The notes: generated from the letters alone by a model not told the origin. Shown: positions 1-5,348, counted from the stretch's first letter. The stretch: 5,348 bases of DNA from Gemmatimonadota bacterium (GCA_026713285.1 JAPOOT010000191.1:1-5348), one strand, 5' to 3'. Program-made: numbers and translations.

Positions 1-94
1 CCGCGCAGGGCCACATGATCGATCCGCCGTACCGCGTGTAGTTGTCGGCGGCGTTTATGAACGGGCGGACGCTCAGTTCCTCGTAGATACCCAT
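1..94 (-). CDS. SelA-like PLP-dependent enzyme, N-terminal fragment (cut by the window edge)
   Basis: Only the first 31 codons are inside the window; the gene runs off the left edge on the minus strand. The ATG at 94-92 is preceded by AAGGGAG (106-100) five bases upstream, which supports this start. The peptide opens MGIYEELSVRPFINAADNYT and continues with R-Y-G-G-S-I-M. This pattern (short amphipathic start, V-R-x-x-I-N-A, then T-R-x-G-G-S-x-M) is what I know from the N-termini of the SelA-like/DgaE family of fold-type I PLP enzymes. That family includes L-seryl-tRNA(Sec) selenium transferase relatives and D-glucosaminate-6-phosphate ammonia lyase. The PLP lysine lies far outside the window, so the substrate cannot be named. 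M-W-P-C follows G-G-S-I where relatives, as I recall them, often have M-P-P. The gene diverges from the neighbouring operon and is probably functionally unrelated to it. Confidence 0.68.
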   Translation of the reverse strand, partial: MGIYEELSVRPFINAADNYTRYGGSIMWPCA

Positions 95-99
95 ATCTG

Positions 100-106
100 C
101 TCCCTT
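100..106 (-). promoter_or_regulatory. Shine-Dalgarno site of the SelA-like gene
   Basis: On the minus strand the bases read AAGGGAG, five bases before the ATG at 94-92. It is the main support for that start and for the reading direction of the truncated gene. Confidence 0.6.
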
Positions 107-376
107 GTACGCTTCACCTGCATTGAGCTTATCATCCGGTCCGGTTCGACTGGCTTCAGGCGATGAAAATCCAACGTACTTTACACCCAAAATACGGACA
201 AGCCCAAACTCATGCGTGGATTTTCTTTGCCAGCGTTCCGTGGGAAAGGTAGGTTTTGTAGCATCAGGAGATCGCGATTTGTCGGATTCGTCGGGGATAC
301 CGCCAACGGTAGGTGGCAGGGATGCCGAACGCTCACTGCTTAACATCGTGCGCTCAGTCATCCTCCCCACTTGACA

Positions 377-384
377 AAGAGGAA
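377..384 (+). promoter_or_regulatory. Shine-Dalgarno site deciding the membrane protein start
   Basis: AAGAGGAA lies four bases before the ATG at 389. It favours that ATG over the in-frame TTG at 371, which lies upstream of the site and has no site of its own. Confidence 0.65.
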
Positions 385-388
385 CAAT

Positions 389-820
389 ATGGGTAACACG
401 ATCAGGATTATCCTTGCAGTACTGGCAGGCATGGCGGTTGGCAGCGCGGTAAACATGGGACTGATTCTATTGAGCCCCATGGTCATTCCGCCTCCGCCCG
501 GCGTCGATGTGACCGATATGGATTCCCTGGCGTCGTCCATGCACCTGTTCCAGTTCAAACATTTCGTCTTTCCCTTTCTGGCCCATGCACTCGGTACCCT
601 GGCAGGTGCGTATCTGGCCGTGATGATTGCCTCAGGATACAGGCTGAAAATATCCATGCTCATTGGATCGTTGTTCCTGCTCGGCGGAATCACCAATGTC
701 ATGATGCTGCCTGCGCCGGGGTGGTTTATTGGGGTTGACCTGATCGGCGCTTATTTGCCCATGGCCTGGATCGGTGGCCGATTGACCGGCAAGGACTATG
801 GCGCGAGCCGAAGGTCTTAA
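389..820 (+). CDS. Small four-helix integral membrane protein, function unknown
   Basis: A 143-residue protein, started at ATG 389 because of the preceding AAGAGGAA. Four hydrophobic segments are visible at about residues 5-30, 58-82, 86-107 and 111-131, so it should sit in the cytoplasmic membrane. Between helices 1 and 2 is a polar loop with a proline run (I-P-P-P-P-G-V-D-V-T-D-M) and then H-L-F-x-F-K-H-F. Small residues are abundant in the helices (AGMAVGSAVNMG; HALGTLAGAYLA), which suggests tight helix packing. The tail is short and basic (GKDYGASRRS). I recognise the general pattern from uncharacterised small membrane proteins of environmental bacteria, but know no function and see no catalytic motif. 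It is first in a likely operon: its TAA is only six bases before the next ATG, which begins an ankyrin gene. That spacing suggests co-expression, not proven partnership. Confidence 0.85.
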   Translation: MGNTIRIILAVLAGMAVGSAVNMGLILLSPMVIPPPPGVDVTDMDSLASSMHLFQFKHFVFPFLAHALGTLAGAYLAVMIASGYRLKISMLIGSLFLLGGITNVMMLPAPGWFIGVDLIGAYLPMAWIGGRLTGKDYGASRRS

Positions 821-826
821 GACGAT

Positions 827-1717
827 ATGGCGTCCAACACAGGCGAATCCGAATCCTTTTTGGCGATGTTTGAACGCGGTGATTTGAAGGCCGCAAGCGC
901 CTATGTAGATAGCCATAACCTGCTGGCCGGTTACGACGGCATCCTTGCCCACCCTCTGCTTCGTGAGTTCGTCCGCCGGAACTGCGGCCATTGCTACAAA
1001 TCGTCCCATCGGGCCATCGCAGATCTCCTGATACCAGACCGGGTTCGAACCTTTCGGGATGACGTGATGGCCGACCGGACCGATAGCGTCCAGTCTCGAC
1101 TGAAGGCGGACCCGGAGCTCGTCCATGCCGAATTCACCGGCGGCCGGGGTATCGCCCGGGCGATACATCACTGGCGGTCCATCCCCACCGGCAAGCTGCT
1201 GCTGGACGCGGGGTCCGACGTGAATGCCCTGACGACTGTGGGTTGTGCCGGGGAAACGCCCCTCATGATGCAACTCAGGTTCGGTACCGTGGAAGGCGTG
1301 CGCTTTCTCCTGGAAAACGGCGCGGAGCCGAATCTGGGCGGACTCAAGCATTCGCCGAGCTCATCGATGGCCGAGGGGCTCAAGCTGCTGACCCGGCACG
1401 GGTGGGACATCAACGAGCGGGTAGGCGGACGCACCCTGCTGCACCATGACGCCAATCACGGTCACGGTAAGCGCGTTCAACTACTGCTGGGGCATGGCGC
1501 CGATCCCAACATTAAAGATGCCGAGGGTCGAACCGCGTTGCACCTGGTCAGTGCGAGAGGGGTCGGCGCGGAGACGATCCGCGCCCTGGTGGAAGCCGGC
1601 GCACTCATGGATGCCCGTGATGATCAAGATAGAACTCCTTTAGACCTGGCCGCTTCGGCCAGGAGCCCGGCAGCGCTCCGAGCGCTTCAGAATCTTGGCG
1701 CCCTTGGCGCCCGGTGA
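827..1717 (+). CDS. Ankyrin-repeat protein (296 residues)
   Basis: No signal peptide or membrane segment is visible, so the product is probably cytoplasmic. The first ~105 residues are helical and only loosely ankyrin-like. They contain a His/Cys-rich patch, NCGHCYKSSH (residues 52-61), and the phrase ADPELVHAEF, typical of the segment just before a bacterial ankyrin array. Clearer repeats follow: about 108-138 (KLLLDAGSDVNA), 142-170 (GETPLM...FLLENGAEPN), a degenerate one at 173-198 (LLTRHGWDIN), 201-230 (GRTLLHH...LLLGHGADPN), 234-264 (GRTALHL...LVEAGALMDA) and a C-terminal cap at 268-292 (RTPLDLA). Ankyrin repeats bind proteins; the partner is unknown and no enzymatic domain is present. 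The ATG follows the previous stop by six bases with only a weak AAGG (811-814) upstream, so translation is probably coupled to the membrane protein. The single TGA at 1715 is the only stop between this gene and the next, which is in the same frame. Confidence 0.93.
   Translation: MASNTGESESFLAMFERGDLKAASAYVDSHNLLAGYDGILAHPLLREFVRRNCGHCYKSSHRAIADLLIPDRVRTFRDDVMADRTDSVQSRLKADPELVHAEFTGGRGIARAIHHWRSIPTGKLLLDAGSDVNALTTVGCAGETPLMMQLRFGTVEGVRFLLENGAEPNLGGLKHSPSSSMAEGLKLLTRHGWDINERVGGRTLLHHDANHGHGKRVQLLLGHGADPNIKDAEGRTALHLVSARGVGAETIRALVEAGALMDARDDQDRTPLDLAASARSPAALRALQNLGALGAR
1149..1166. repeat. 18-base perfect palindrome inside the first ankyrin gene
   Basis: GTATCGCCCGGGCGATAC equals its own reverse complement over all 18 bases, centred between 1157 and 1158. 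It lies in the coding sequence at residues 108-114 (G-I-A-R-A-I-H). It could be a binding site for a dimeric protein, or a chance result of codon choice. There is no spacer, so it would not form a stable small-loop RNA hairpin. Confidence 0.8.
1694..1711 (+). repeat. 9-base tandem duplication at the end of the first ankyrin gene
   Basis: CTTGGCGCC occurs twice in direct succession, giving the peptide L-G-A-L-G-A just before the final R and the TGA. Similar ankyrin proteins often end shortly after one hydrophobic-G-A, so this may be a small slippage expansion of the C-terminus. Confidence 0.75.
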
Positions 1718-1759
1718 TCGCGCGTACGCAGCCGAACGGTCGGTAAAAGGCAGGATCAG

Positions 1760-3460
1760 GTGTCCCGAAAACACGCTTTGGAAATCGGTGGAAAATACCC
1801 GGAACACGCCGATCGCATGGCCTTCCCAGGCAAGTTCCTTGGCCTGGTACATCTCGATGCGTGCCGGACCGGTTACATGATTTGTCCGGGGCTGGGCCCG
1901 GAGCTCGGTCGCCCCTATTATGACGACCGCTGGGGCGACGATATCGACTGGATCGACGGCGAATCCGCGTGGACTCTGTTCAAAGCAAGCGCGGCAGGTG
2001 ACCTGGAAGTAATCGCAGCGCTCCTCGACGATGATCCACGTCTCGTGAATGCGATGCATTGGTACACCCAGCCCATCCACATGACCGCCCGGCACGGGCA
2101 CGCCGAAGCGTCGGAGTTGCTACTTGCTCGGAACGCCGACCCGGGGCTCGTTATTTTCGATTCGACCTGGTCAAGCCTGCTCGAGAACACACGATCCCGT
2201 GGGTTTGAGGACGTAGCGGGAATCATAGAATGCGCGATGGGCGCCCGATTCGGCTACGATCCCGCGTTCATGGAGTTAGCCGGACTGATTGAGAACAGCG
2301 ACGTTGAAATGGTTGAAACGGCGCTGAATGACAATCCCGATCTCGTTGATCGATCCGACGCGGCAGGAAACAACGGCCTTCACCATAGTGTGCTGAACGG
2401 CCGGAAAAACCTGGTCGAACTGTTTCTCGAACGCGGTCTGCCCATAGATTCACGACGCGCTGACGGGAAAACCCCGCTGACACTTTCTTTCGACACGGGT
2501 TTCGGACAACATCCACCGGACCCGAAACTGGGTATAACCGAGTATCTTTTGATGAATGGTGCGGATTACGCCATCACGGCAGCCAGTTACCTGGGAGATC
2601 ATGCCAGGGTTCGTTCGATCCTCGATGAGAATCCATCGGCTGCCGGCCGCGACGCATCGCTGAAGAGTCCCCTGGCCTATGCGGCTAGAGCGGGGCACGA
2701 AGATATTGCCCGGATGCTGCTTGACGCGGGAGTCGATGGCCATGTCGTGGACGAAGCGCTTTTTGAAGCCGTATGGTGTAAGCACGCGCGTGTTGCTGAC
2801 CTGTTGCTGGAATACGGAGCCAACCCGAACGTGGAATTGGATTCCTGCGGGTATGCCGCGGGTACAGATGACCAGGCGATACGGGATCTGCTCGTGCGTA
2901 ACGGCGGGGTGACTCCACCGTATTGGGAACTGGGTCACAACGAACTTCGGCACCTGGTGGATAGCAGGGCGGCAAGGGTCCGGGACCCCTACCTGATTGC
3001 GAATGTGCTCGAAACCGAAGATGAAAACCTGATCGACAGGTTACTGGGTGGTGATCCCCATGCGCTCGACCGCCTGGAGGAACTGCAATACTTGCCGGGA
3101 TGGGGTGACAACGCCGTGATTACGCGCAAACTGGTCGCGGCGGGGCTCGATCCGAACCGAAGGACATTCGAAGGCCAGACCTATCTTCACGTCTGTGCCA
3201 GGCAAGGCTGGGAGAAGACGGCTCAGGCTTTAATCGAACAAGGTGCTGCGGTAAACGTACTGGATGAGAAGGAAGGCTGGACACCGCTGGCGGTCGCGGT
3301 CAAAAACAGCCGGATCGGCATGGTACGCCTGTTGCTGGAACATGGTGCCGATCCTGGCCTGGCCGACTGGCCCTGGACCCGGCCGATGGTGATTGCGGAG
3401 GAAACCGGTAATCCGGCTGTAGCCGTGTTGATTCGACAACACGCACGCAATAACTCTTGA
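1760..3460 (+). CDS. Long ankyrin-repeat protein (566 residues)
   Basis: A long, degenerate ankyrin solenoid without signal peptide or membrane helix. Residues 1-60 are not ankyrin-like; they lead into RPYYDDRWGDDIDWIDGESA (51-70). Repeat-like units follow at about 71-99, 101-135 (QPIHMTARHGH...LLLARNADPG), 172-200 (LNDNPDLVDRSD), 204-234 (NNGLHHSVLNG...LERGLPID), 237-270 (KTPL...LLMNGADY), 271-300, 303-328 (SPLAYAARAGHEDIARMLLD), 331-359 (LLLEYGANPN), 441-470 (LVAAGLDPN), 472-502 (TYLHVCARQGW), 507-537 (WTPLAVA...LLLEHGADPG) and a cap at 539-563. A divergent middle (361-440) contains TPPYWELGHNEL. The order of these units matches a large-ankyrin architecture I know from environmental bacteria, with no assigned function. 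The start is GTG, the first possible start after the previous gene's stop, with AAAAGG (1745-1750) nine bases upstream. ATGs at 1817 and 1877 are alternatives but have no ribosome binding site. It lies 42 bases after the preceding ankyrin gene, in the same frame, probably in the same operon. Confidence 0.92.
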   Translation: MSRKHALEIGGKYPEHADRMAFPGKFLGLVHLDACRTGYMICPGLGPELGRPYYDDRWGDDIDWIDGESAWTLFKASAAGDLEVIAALLDDDPRLVNAMHWYTQPIHMTARHGHAEASELLLARNADPGLVIFDSTWSSLLENTRSRGFEDVAGIIECAMGARFGYDPAFMELAGLIENSDVEMVETALNDNPDLVDRSDAAGNNGLHHSVLNGRKNLVELFLERGLPIDSRRADGKTPLTLSFDTGFGQHPPDPKLGITEYLLMNGADYAITAASYLGDHARVRSILDENPSAAGRDASLKSPLAYAARAGHEDIARMLLDAGVDGHVVDEALFEAVWCKHARVADLLLEYGANPNVELDSCGYAAGTDDQAIRDLLVRNGGVTPPYWELGHNELRHLVDSRAARVRDPYLIANVLETEDENLIDRLLGGDPHALDRLEELQYLPGWGDNAVITRKLVAAGLDPNRRTFEGQTYLHVCARQGWEKTAQALIEQGAAVNVLDEKEGWTPLAVAVKNSRIGMVRLLLEHGADPGLADWPWTRPMVIAEETGNPAVAVLIRQHARNNS

Positions 3461-3494
3461 ATCCCATTCAAAGGTCGCCAACCCCCAATTATAC

Positions 3495-3523
3495 TTGACC
3501 ATAGACTTCGCATGATTTACCCT
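3495..3523 (+). promoter_or_regulatory. Possible sigma70-type promoter for the third ankyrin gene
   Basis: TTGACC (3495-3500) matches five of six bases of the -35 consensus. After 17 bases comes TACCCT (3518-3523), which keeps only T, A and the final T of the -10 consensus. The spacing is ideal but the -10 box is weak. The leader to the ATG at 3657 would be about 125 bases. Confidence 0.3.
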
Positions 3524-3643
3524 GAAACTGGAGCGGTACAGGCCGCCGCCAGTCCGTGGACAGGGTAGAAGCCCACCTGTTGGTCAGTCATCATATTGCT
3601 GCACTTCCTTCAGCCCGAAAATACGGACGCCGGGCAGCCATTC

Positions 3644-3650
3644 GAGGAGG
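3644..3650 (+). promoter_or_regulatory. Strong Shine-Dalgarno site of the third ankyrin gene
   Basis: GAGGAGG lies six bases before the ATG at 3657. It is the strongest ribosome binding site in the window and fixes the start. It contrasts with the weak sites of the two preceding ankyrin genes. Confidence 0.8.
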
Positions 3651-3656
3651 TCAGCC

Positions 3657-4898
3657 ATGTCAGAATCCACTGTAGCACAACTCCCCGATCAACCAGATCT
3701 GCGCCACCTCAAAGATCAGGCAAAGGAACTGGTGAAAGCTGGTTCCTGCCCGGCACGCGCCGATGCTTTGTTCTGCGTTGCGCGCAAGTACGGTTTTCCC
3801 AGTTGGCCGAAGCTGAAGGCCTACGTGGAGTCCATCGGATCTATGGGATCGCTTGAACGGGCGATTCTCGACGACGACTCTACCCGGGTACGAGGCATGC
3901 TGGCCGAAGACCCCGGCCTGATTCACCGCGAAGGGCACTGGATCAAAAGGCGCCGGCACAATGGTTACCGGCCGCTCGCCTATGCTGCGTTTTTCGGCAA
4001 GTTACAGATCATGGAAGTCCTGATCGCCGCCGGCGCGGATGTGCACGAAGGAGGCGAAAGAGCCTTGCGTGCAGCGGCGTACTTCGATCAAAACCTGGAC
4101 GCCGTCCAACTGCTACTCAGCCGTGGCGCCGATCCGAATGCGACGACGGTATCGCCGTCCGGCCGGCCATACCGGGTGATCGACTACCCCTGCATGACCC
4201 TGGCGTCCAGGGTATTACGCCATCTCGTGTCGCATGGTGGCAAGCTGCAGCCGGACAACGCGGGCATGATTCTGGCGACTAACGATCGAAGACCCCAGGA
4301 AAAGGCCAATTGTCTTCGCGTTGTGGCGGAAACGGGACTCGAGTTTCCGGACACGCCGCCTTTGGCCCTGCACCTGCGGGATGTCCGCCTTCTGGAAACG
4401 CATCTGTCCAAGGATTCCCGAATGACTTTGCGGCTGTTTCCCGAACGGGATGTATTCCCGCGCGAATTCGGTATTGAAAGTCCCGCGCCATACGCCTGTG
4501 TGACCCCCCTGTCCGGCGGGGTCACCCTGCTTCACATGGCCGTCGAATTCTGTGATGTTGAAATGGTTAGGTGGCTTCTCGATCACGGCGCCGATGTCAA
4601 TGCCCCCGCGGGCACGGACCAGAACGGGTTCGGTGGCTGGACGCCCCTTTTTCATGCCATGGTCACGCTGCACGTGCCTCGCAGCTTTGCGGATATCGTG
4701 GATCTGCTGCTGGATCGCGGTGCCGACCCGACGGTCAGGGCGTCCATACGCAAGCCTGTGCAGGAAGGAGAAACGGTGGCCTGGAGGAACGTGTCGGCCG
4801 TCGAATACGCTCGCCAGTTCGTTGAACCGGATCTGGTAAACGACGACGCGCTTCAGCGGGTAACGCAGGCAATCGGGTCGATAGACGCGTCCAGTTGA
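3657..4898 (+). CDS. Ankyrin-repeat protein with N-terminal YGFPSW module (413 residues)
   Basis: Start fixed by GAGGAGG six bases upstream. Residues 14-58 form a small helical module: DLRHLKDQAKELVKAG, a short linker, then ADALFCVARKYGFPSWPKLK. I know this module from the N-termini of many ankyrin and other proteins of environmental bacteria; its function is not established. After it come a non-repeat helix pair with LAEDPGLIHREG (82-93), a repeat at 104-131 (YRPLAYAAFFGK...LIAAGADVH), one at 134-161 (LLLSRGADPN), divergent helical units to about 285, and good repeats at 288-316 (TLLHMAVEFCD...LLDHGADVNA) and 327-360 (GWTPLFHAM...LLLDRGADPT). The tail includes SAVEYARQFVEPDLVNDDAL. There is no signal peptide, membrane helix or catalytic motif, so a cytoplasmic binding scaffold is likely. 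It is probably transcribed separately from the upstream pair and shares its N-terminal module with the next gene. Confidence 0.94.
   Translation: MSESTVAQLPDQPDLRHLKDQAKELVKAGSCPARADALFCVARKYGFPSWPKLKAYVESIGSMGSLERAILDDDSTRVRGMLAEDPGLIHREGHWIKRRRHNGYRPLAYAAFFGKLQIMEVLIAAGADVHEGGERALRAAAYFDQNLDAVQLLLSRGADPNATTVSPSGRPYRVIDYPCMTLASRVLRHLVSHGGKLQPDNAGMILATNDRRPQEKANCLRVVAETGLEFPDTPPLALHLRDVRLLETHLSKDSRMTLRLFPERDVFPREFGIESPAPYACVTPLSGGVTLLHMAVEFCDVEMVRWLLDHGADVNAPAGTDQNGFGGWTPLFHAMVTLHVPRSFADIVDLLLDRGADPTVRASIRKPVQEGETVAWRNVSAVEYARQFVEPDLVNDDALQRVTQAIGSIDASS
4500..4525 (+). repeat. Inverted repeat inside the third ankyrin gene
   Basis: GTGACCCC (4500-4507) and GGGGTCAC (4518-4525) are perfect reverse complements around a 10-base centre that can add two more C-G pairs with one bulged base. 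The arms encode V-T-P and G-V-T (residues 282-291). No T run follows, so it is not a normal terminator. It may be a chance product of GC-rich codons. Confidence 0.65.
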
Positions 4899-4986
4899 CT
4901 GCATCGACCAGGATTCTGTTTCAAGTTCACGTGAGCAGTCTATCTGGTGACGATCGACACTGGATTTACTTCCGGTTCATTGGCAC
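4899..4986 (+). other. Short intergenic region before the last gene
   Basis: These 88 bases contain a TCACGTGA palindrome (4927-4934) and an imperfect, wobble-paired stem (4942-4949 with 4958-4965) that has no following T run. I see neither a clear promoter nor a terminator, so the last gene may be read from the preceding transcript. Confidence 0.4.
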
Positions 4987-5348
4987 ATGACGGCATCCCA
5001 TCAGTGTCCTTCCAAAATGTGGCCCTACCCGGTCGTTCAAGCTGACATAGAGAACGAAGCCCGTGATCTGTTCAAGGCCTACCAGGCCGGCGGCGAAGAG
5101 GCGATTTTGGAAGTCGACCTTTACCACGCGCCATCATCCCCATCCGTATTCAACCTGAAGGACGCTCGCAACGTGCTGGCAAAGAGTTACGGGTTTCCGG
5201 GCTGGACACAGGTAGAACGGTACTTTGATACGGTAAACGAACGGTCACGCAGTCCTAATGTGGAACCCACGCCCCCTGCGCTGTGTTACGCAGATGAACT
5301 CGCCGATGGTTTCCTCCGTCTCGCCTGTCTGACGCAAGGCGCCCAGGA
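4987..5348 (+). CDS. Protein with N-terminal YGFPGW module, 5' part of a gene cut by the window edge
   Basis: An open frame of 120 codons runs from ATG 4987 off the right edge with no stop; the nearest upstream in-frame stop is TGA at 4948. Residues about 19-80 form a long version of the module seen in the preceding gene: ADIENEARDLFKAYQAG, a spacer of about 20 residues, then FNLKDARNVLAKSYGFPGWT and QVERYFD. The key landmarks (A-[KR]-[DE]-L, A-x-x-[VL]-A-[RK]-x-Y-G-F-P-x-W) line up with residues 14-58 of that protein. Past residue 80 comes a Pro-rich linker and then LADGFLRLACL, which looks like a helical start. The rest is outside, so ankyrin repeats are expected by analogy but not seen. 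No good ribosome binding site precedes ATG 4987 or the internal ATG at 5017 (residue 11, just before WPYPVVQADI), and the latter could be the true start. Confidence 0.8.
   Translation, partial: MTASHQCPSKMWPYPVVQADIENEARDLFKAYQAGGEEAILEVDLYHAPSSPSVFNLKDARNVLAKSYGFPGWTQVERYFDTVNERSRSPNVEPTPPALCYADELADGFLRLACLTQGAQ

Larger units (their letters stand above)
95..388. other. Divergent intergenic region
   Basis: This 294-base stretch separates the minus-strand SelA-like gene from the plus-strand membrane protein gene and must hold the promoters for both unless transcription comes from further away. An open frame crosses it on the plus strand (105-374), but it starts at TTG without a ribosome binding site, is low in complexity, resembles nothing I know and is probably non-coding. 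I see no convincing -35/-10 pair on either strand, no strong hairpin, no tRNA and no repeat. TTGACA at 371-376 is too close to the next start codon to be its -35 box. Confidence 0.55.
3461..3656 (+). other. Intergenic region between the two transcription units
   Basis: These 196 bases hold no gene I can support. There is no convincing intrinsic terminator after the 566-residue protein (no GC-rich hairpin followed by a T run). A possible promoter lies at 3495-3523 and a strong ribosome binding site at the right end. Its length, compared with the 6- and 42-base gaps upstream, suggests a new transcript starts here. Confidence 0.5.

Noticed and set aside
105..374. Plus-strand open frame of 89 codons in the divergent intergenic region
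   Set aside because: It starts at TTG with no ribosome binding site, has no recognisable domain, and occupies the space needed for two divergent promoters.
371..376. TTGACA as a -35 promoter box
   Set aside because: It is only 13 bases before the ATG at 389, leaving no room for a -10 box and leader; it overlaps the ribosome binding region.
983..994. CGHC as a protein disulfide isomerase active site
   Set aside because: The motif matches the thioredoxin-family tetrapeptide by chance; the surrounding sequence lacks any thioredoxin fold features and lies in a helical pre-ankyrin region.
632..1351. Minus-strand open frame of 239 codons
   Set aside because: It lies opposite the membrane protein and first ankyrin genes, whose plus-strand frames are clearly coding; long antisense frames are common in GC-rich genes.
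1884..1901. TCCGGG/CCCGGA inverted repeat
   Set aside because: The arms are only six bases, in GC-rich coding sequence, where such short dyads are expected by chance.
1640..2101. Minus-strand open frame of 153 codons with a TDFQSV-like peptide
   Set aside because: The peptide recalls translated short repeats seen in some planctomycete genomes, but it occurs once here and lies antisense to the ankyrin genes, so neither a gene nor a repeat family is supported.
827..4898. Ankyrin cluster as a defence, toxin or secreted effector system
   Set aside because: No nuclease, ATPase, protease, toxin fold, secretion signal or immunity partner is visible, so naming such a role would go beyond the sequence.
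4215..4904. Minus-strand open frame of 229 codons
   Set aside because: It is antisense to the well-supported 413-residue ankyrin gene, and its translation is basic and low in order, without a recognisable family.
4942..4965. Stem-loop after the third ankyrin gene as a terminator
   Set aside because: The stem needs two wobble pairs, is not GC-rich and has no T run after it.

Overview
The window looks like part of a bacterial chromosome. Genes are compact and uninterrupted, several have Shine-Dalgarno sites, GTG is used as a start, and the coding DNA is moderately GC-rich by eye. Its most striking content is a run of soluble ankyrin-repeat genes. The style of these proteins, including the N-terminal YGFPSW module and long degenerate ankyrin arrays, reminds me of environmental lineages such as Planctomycetota, Latescibacterota, Gemmatimonadota or Acidobacteriota. 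This is an impression from family resemblance; no marker gene in the window fixes the taxonomy.

Layout. At the left edge (1-94, minus strand) lie the first 31 codons of a protein that resembles SelA-like, PLP-dependent enzymes. A 294-base divergent intergenic region follows (95-388). The rest of the window is read on the plus strand. First comes a 143-residue, four-helix membrane protein of unknown function (389-820). Six bases later is a 296-residue ankyrin protein (827-1717), and 42 bases after that a 566-residue ankyrin protein (1760-3460). After a 196-base gap with a possible promoter comes a 413-residue ankyrin protein (3657-4898) with a strong ribosome binding site and an N-terminal HLKDQAK...YGFPSWPKLK module. 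After another 88 bases, a fifth plus-strand gene (4987 to the right edge, incomplete) begins with a longer version of the same module.

How the genes may work together. The membrane protein and the first two ankyrin genes are close enough to form one transcription unit. The third ankyrin gene probably starts a second unit, which may include the fourth. None of the ankyrin proteins shows a signal peptide, membrane segment or recognisable catalytic domain, so they are best described as cytoplasmic protein-binding scaffolds with unknown partners. The ankyrin proteins differ strongly from one another, so they are not recent duplicates.

I found no tRNA, rRNA, CRISPR array, insertion sequence or convincing intrinsic terminator. 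Smaller sequence signals are an 18-base perfect palindrome inside the first ankyrin gene, a 9-base tandem duplication at its 3' end, an 8-bp-arm inverted repeat inside the third ankyrin gene, and the absence of any in-frame stop between the first two ankyrin genes other than a single TGA.
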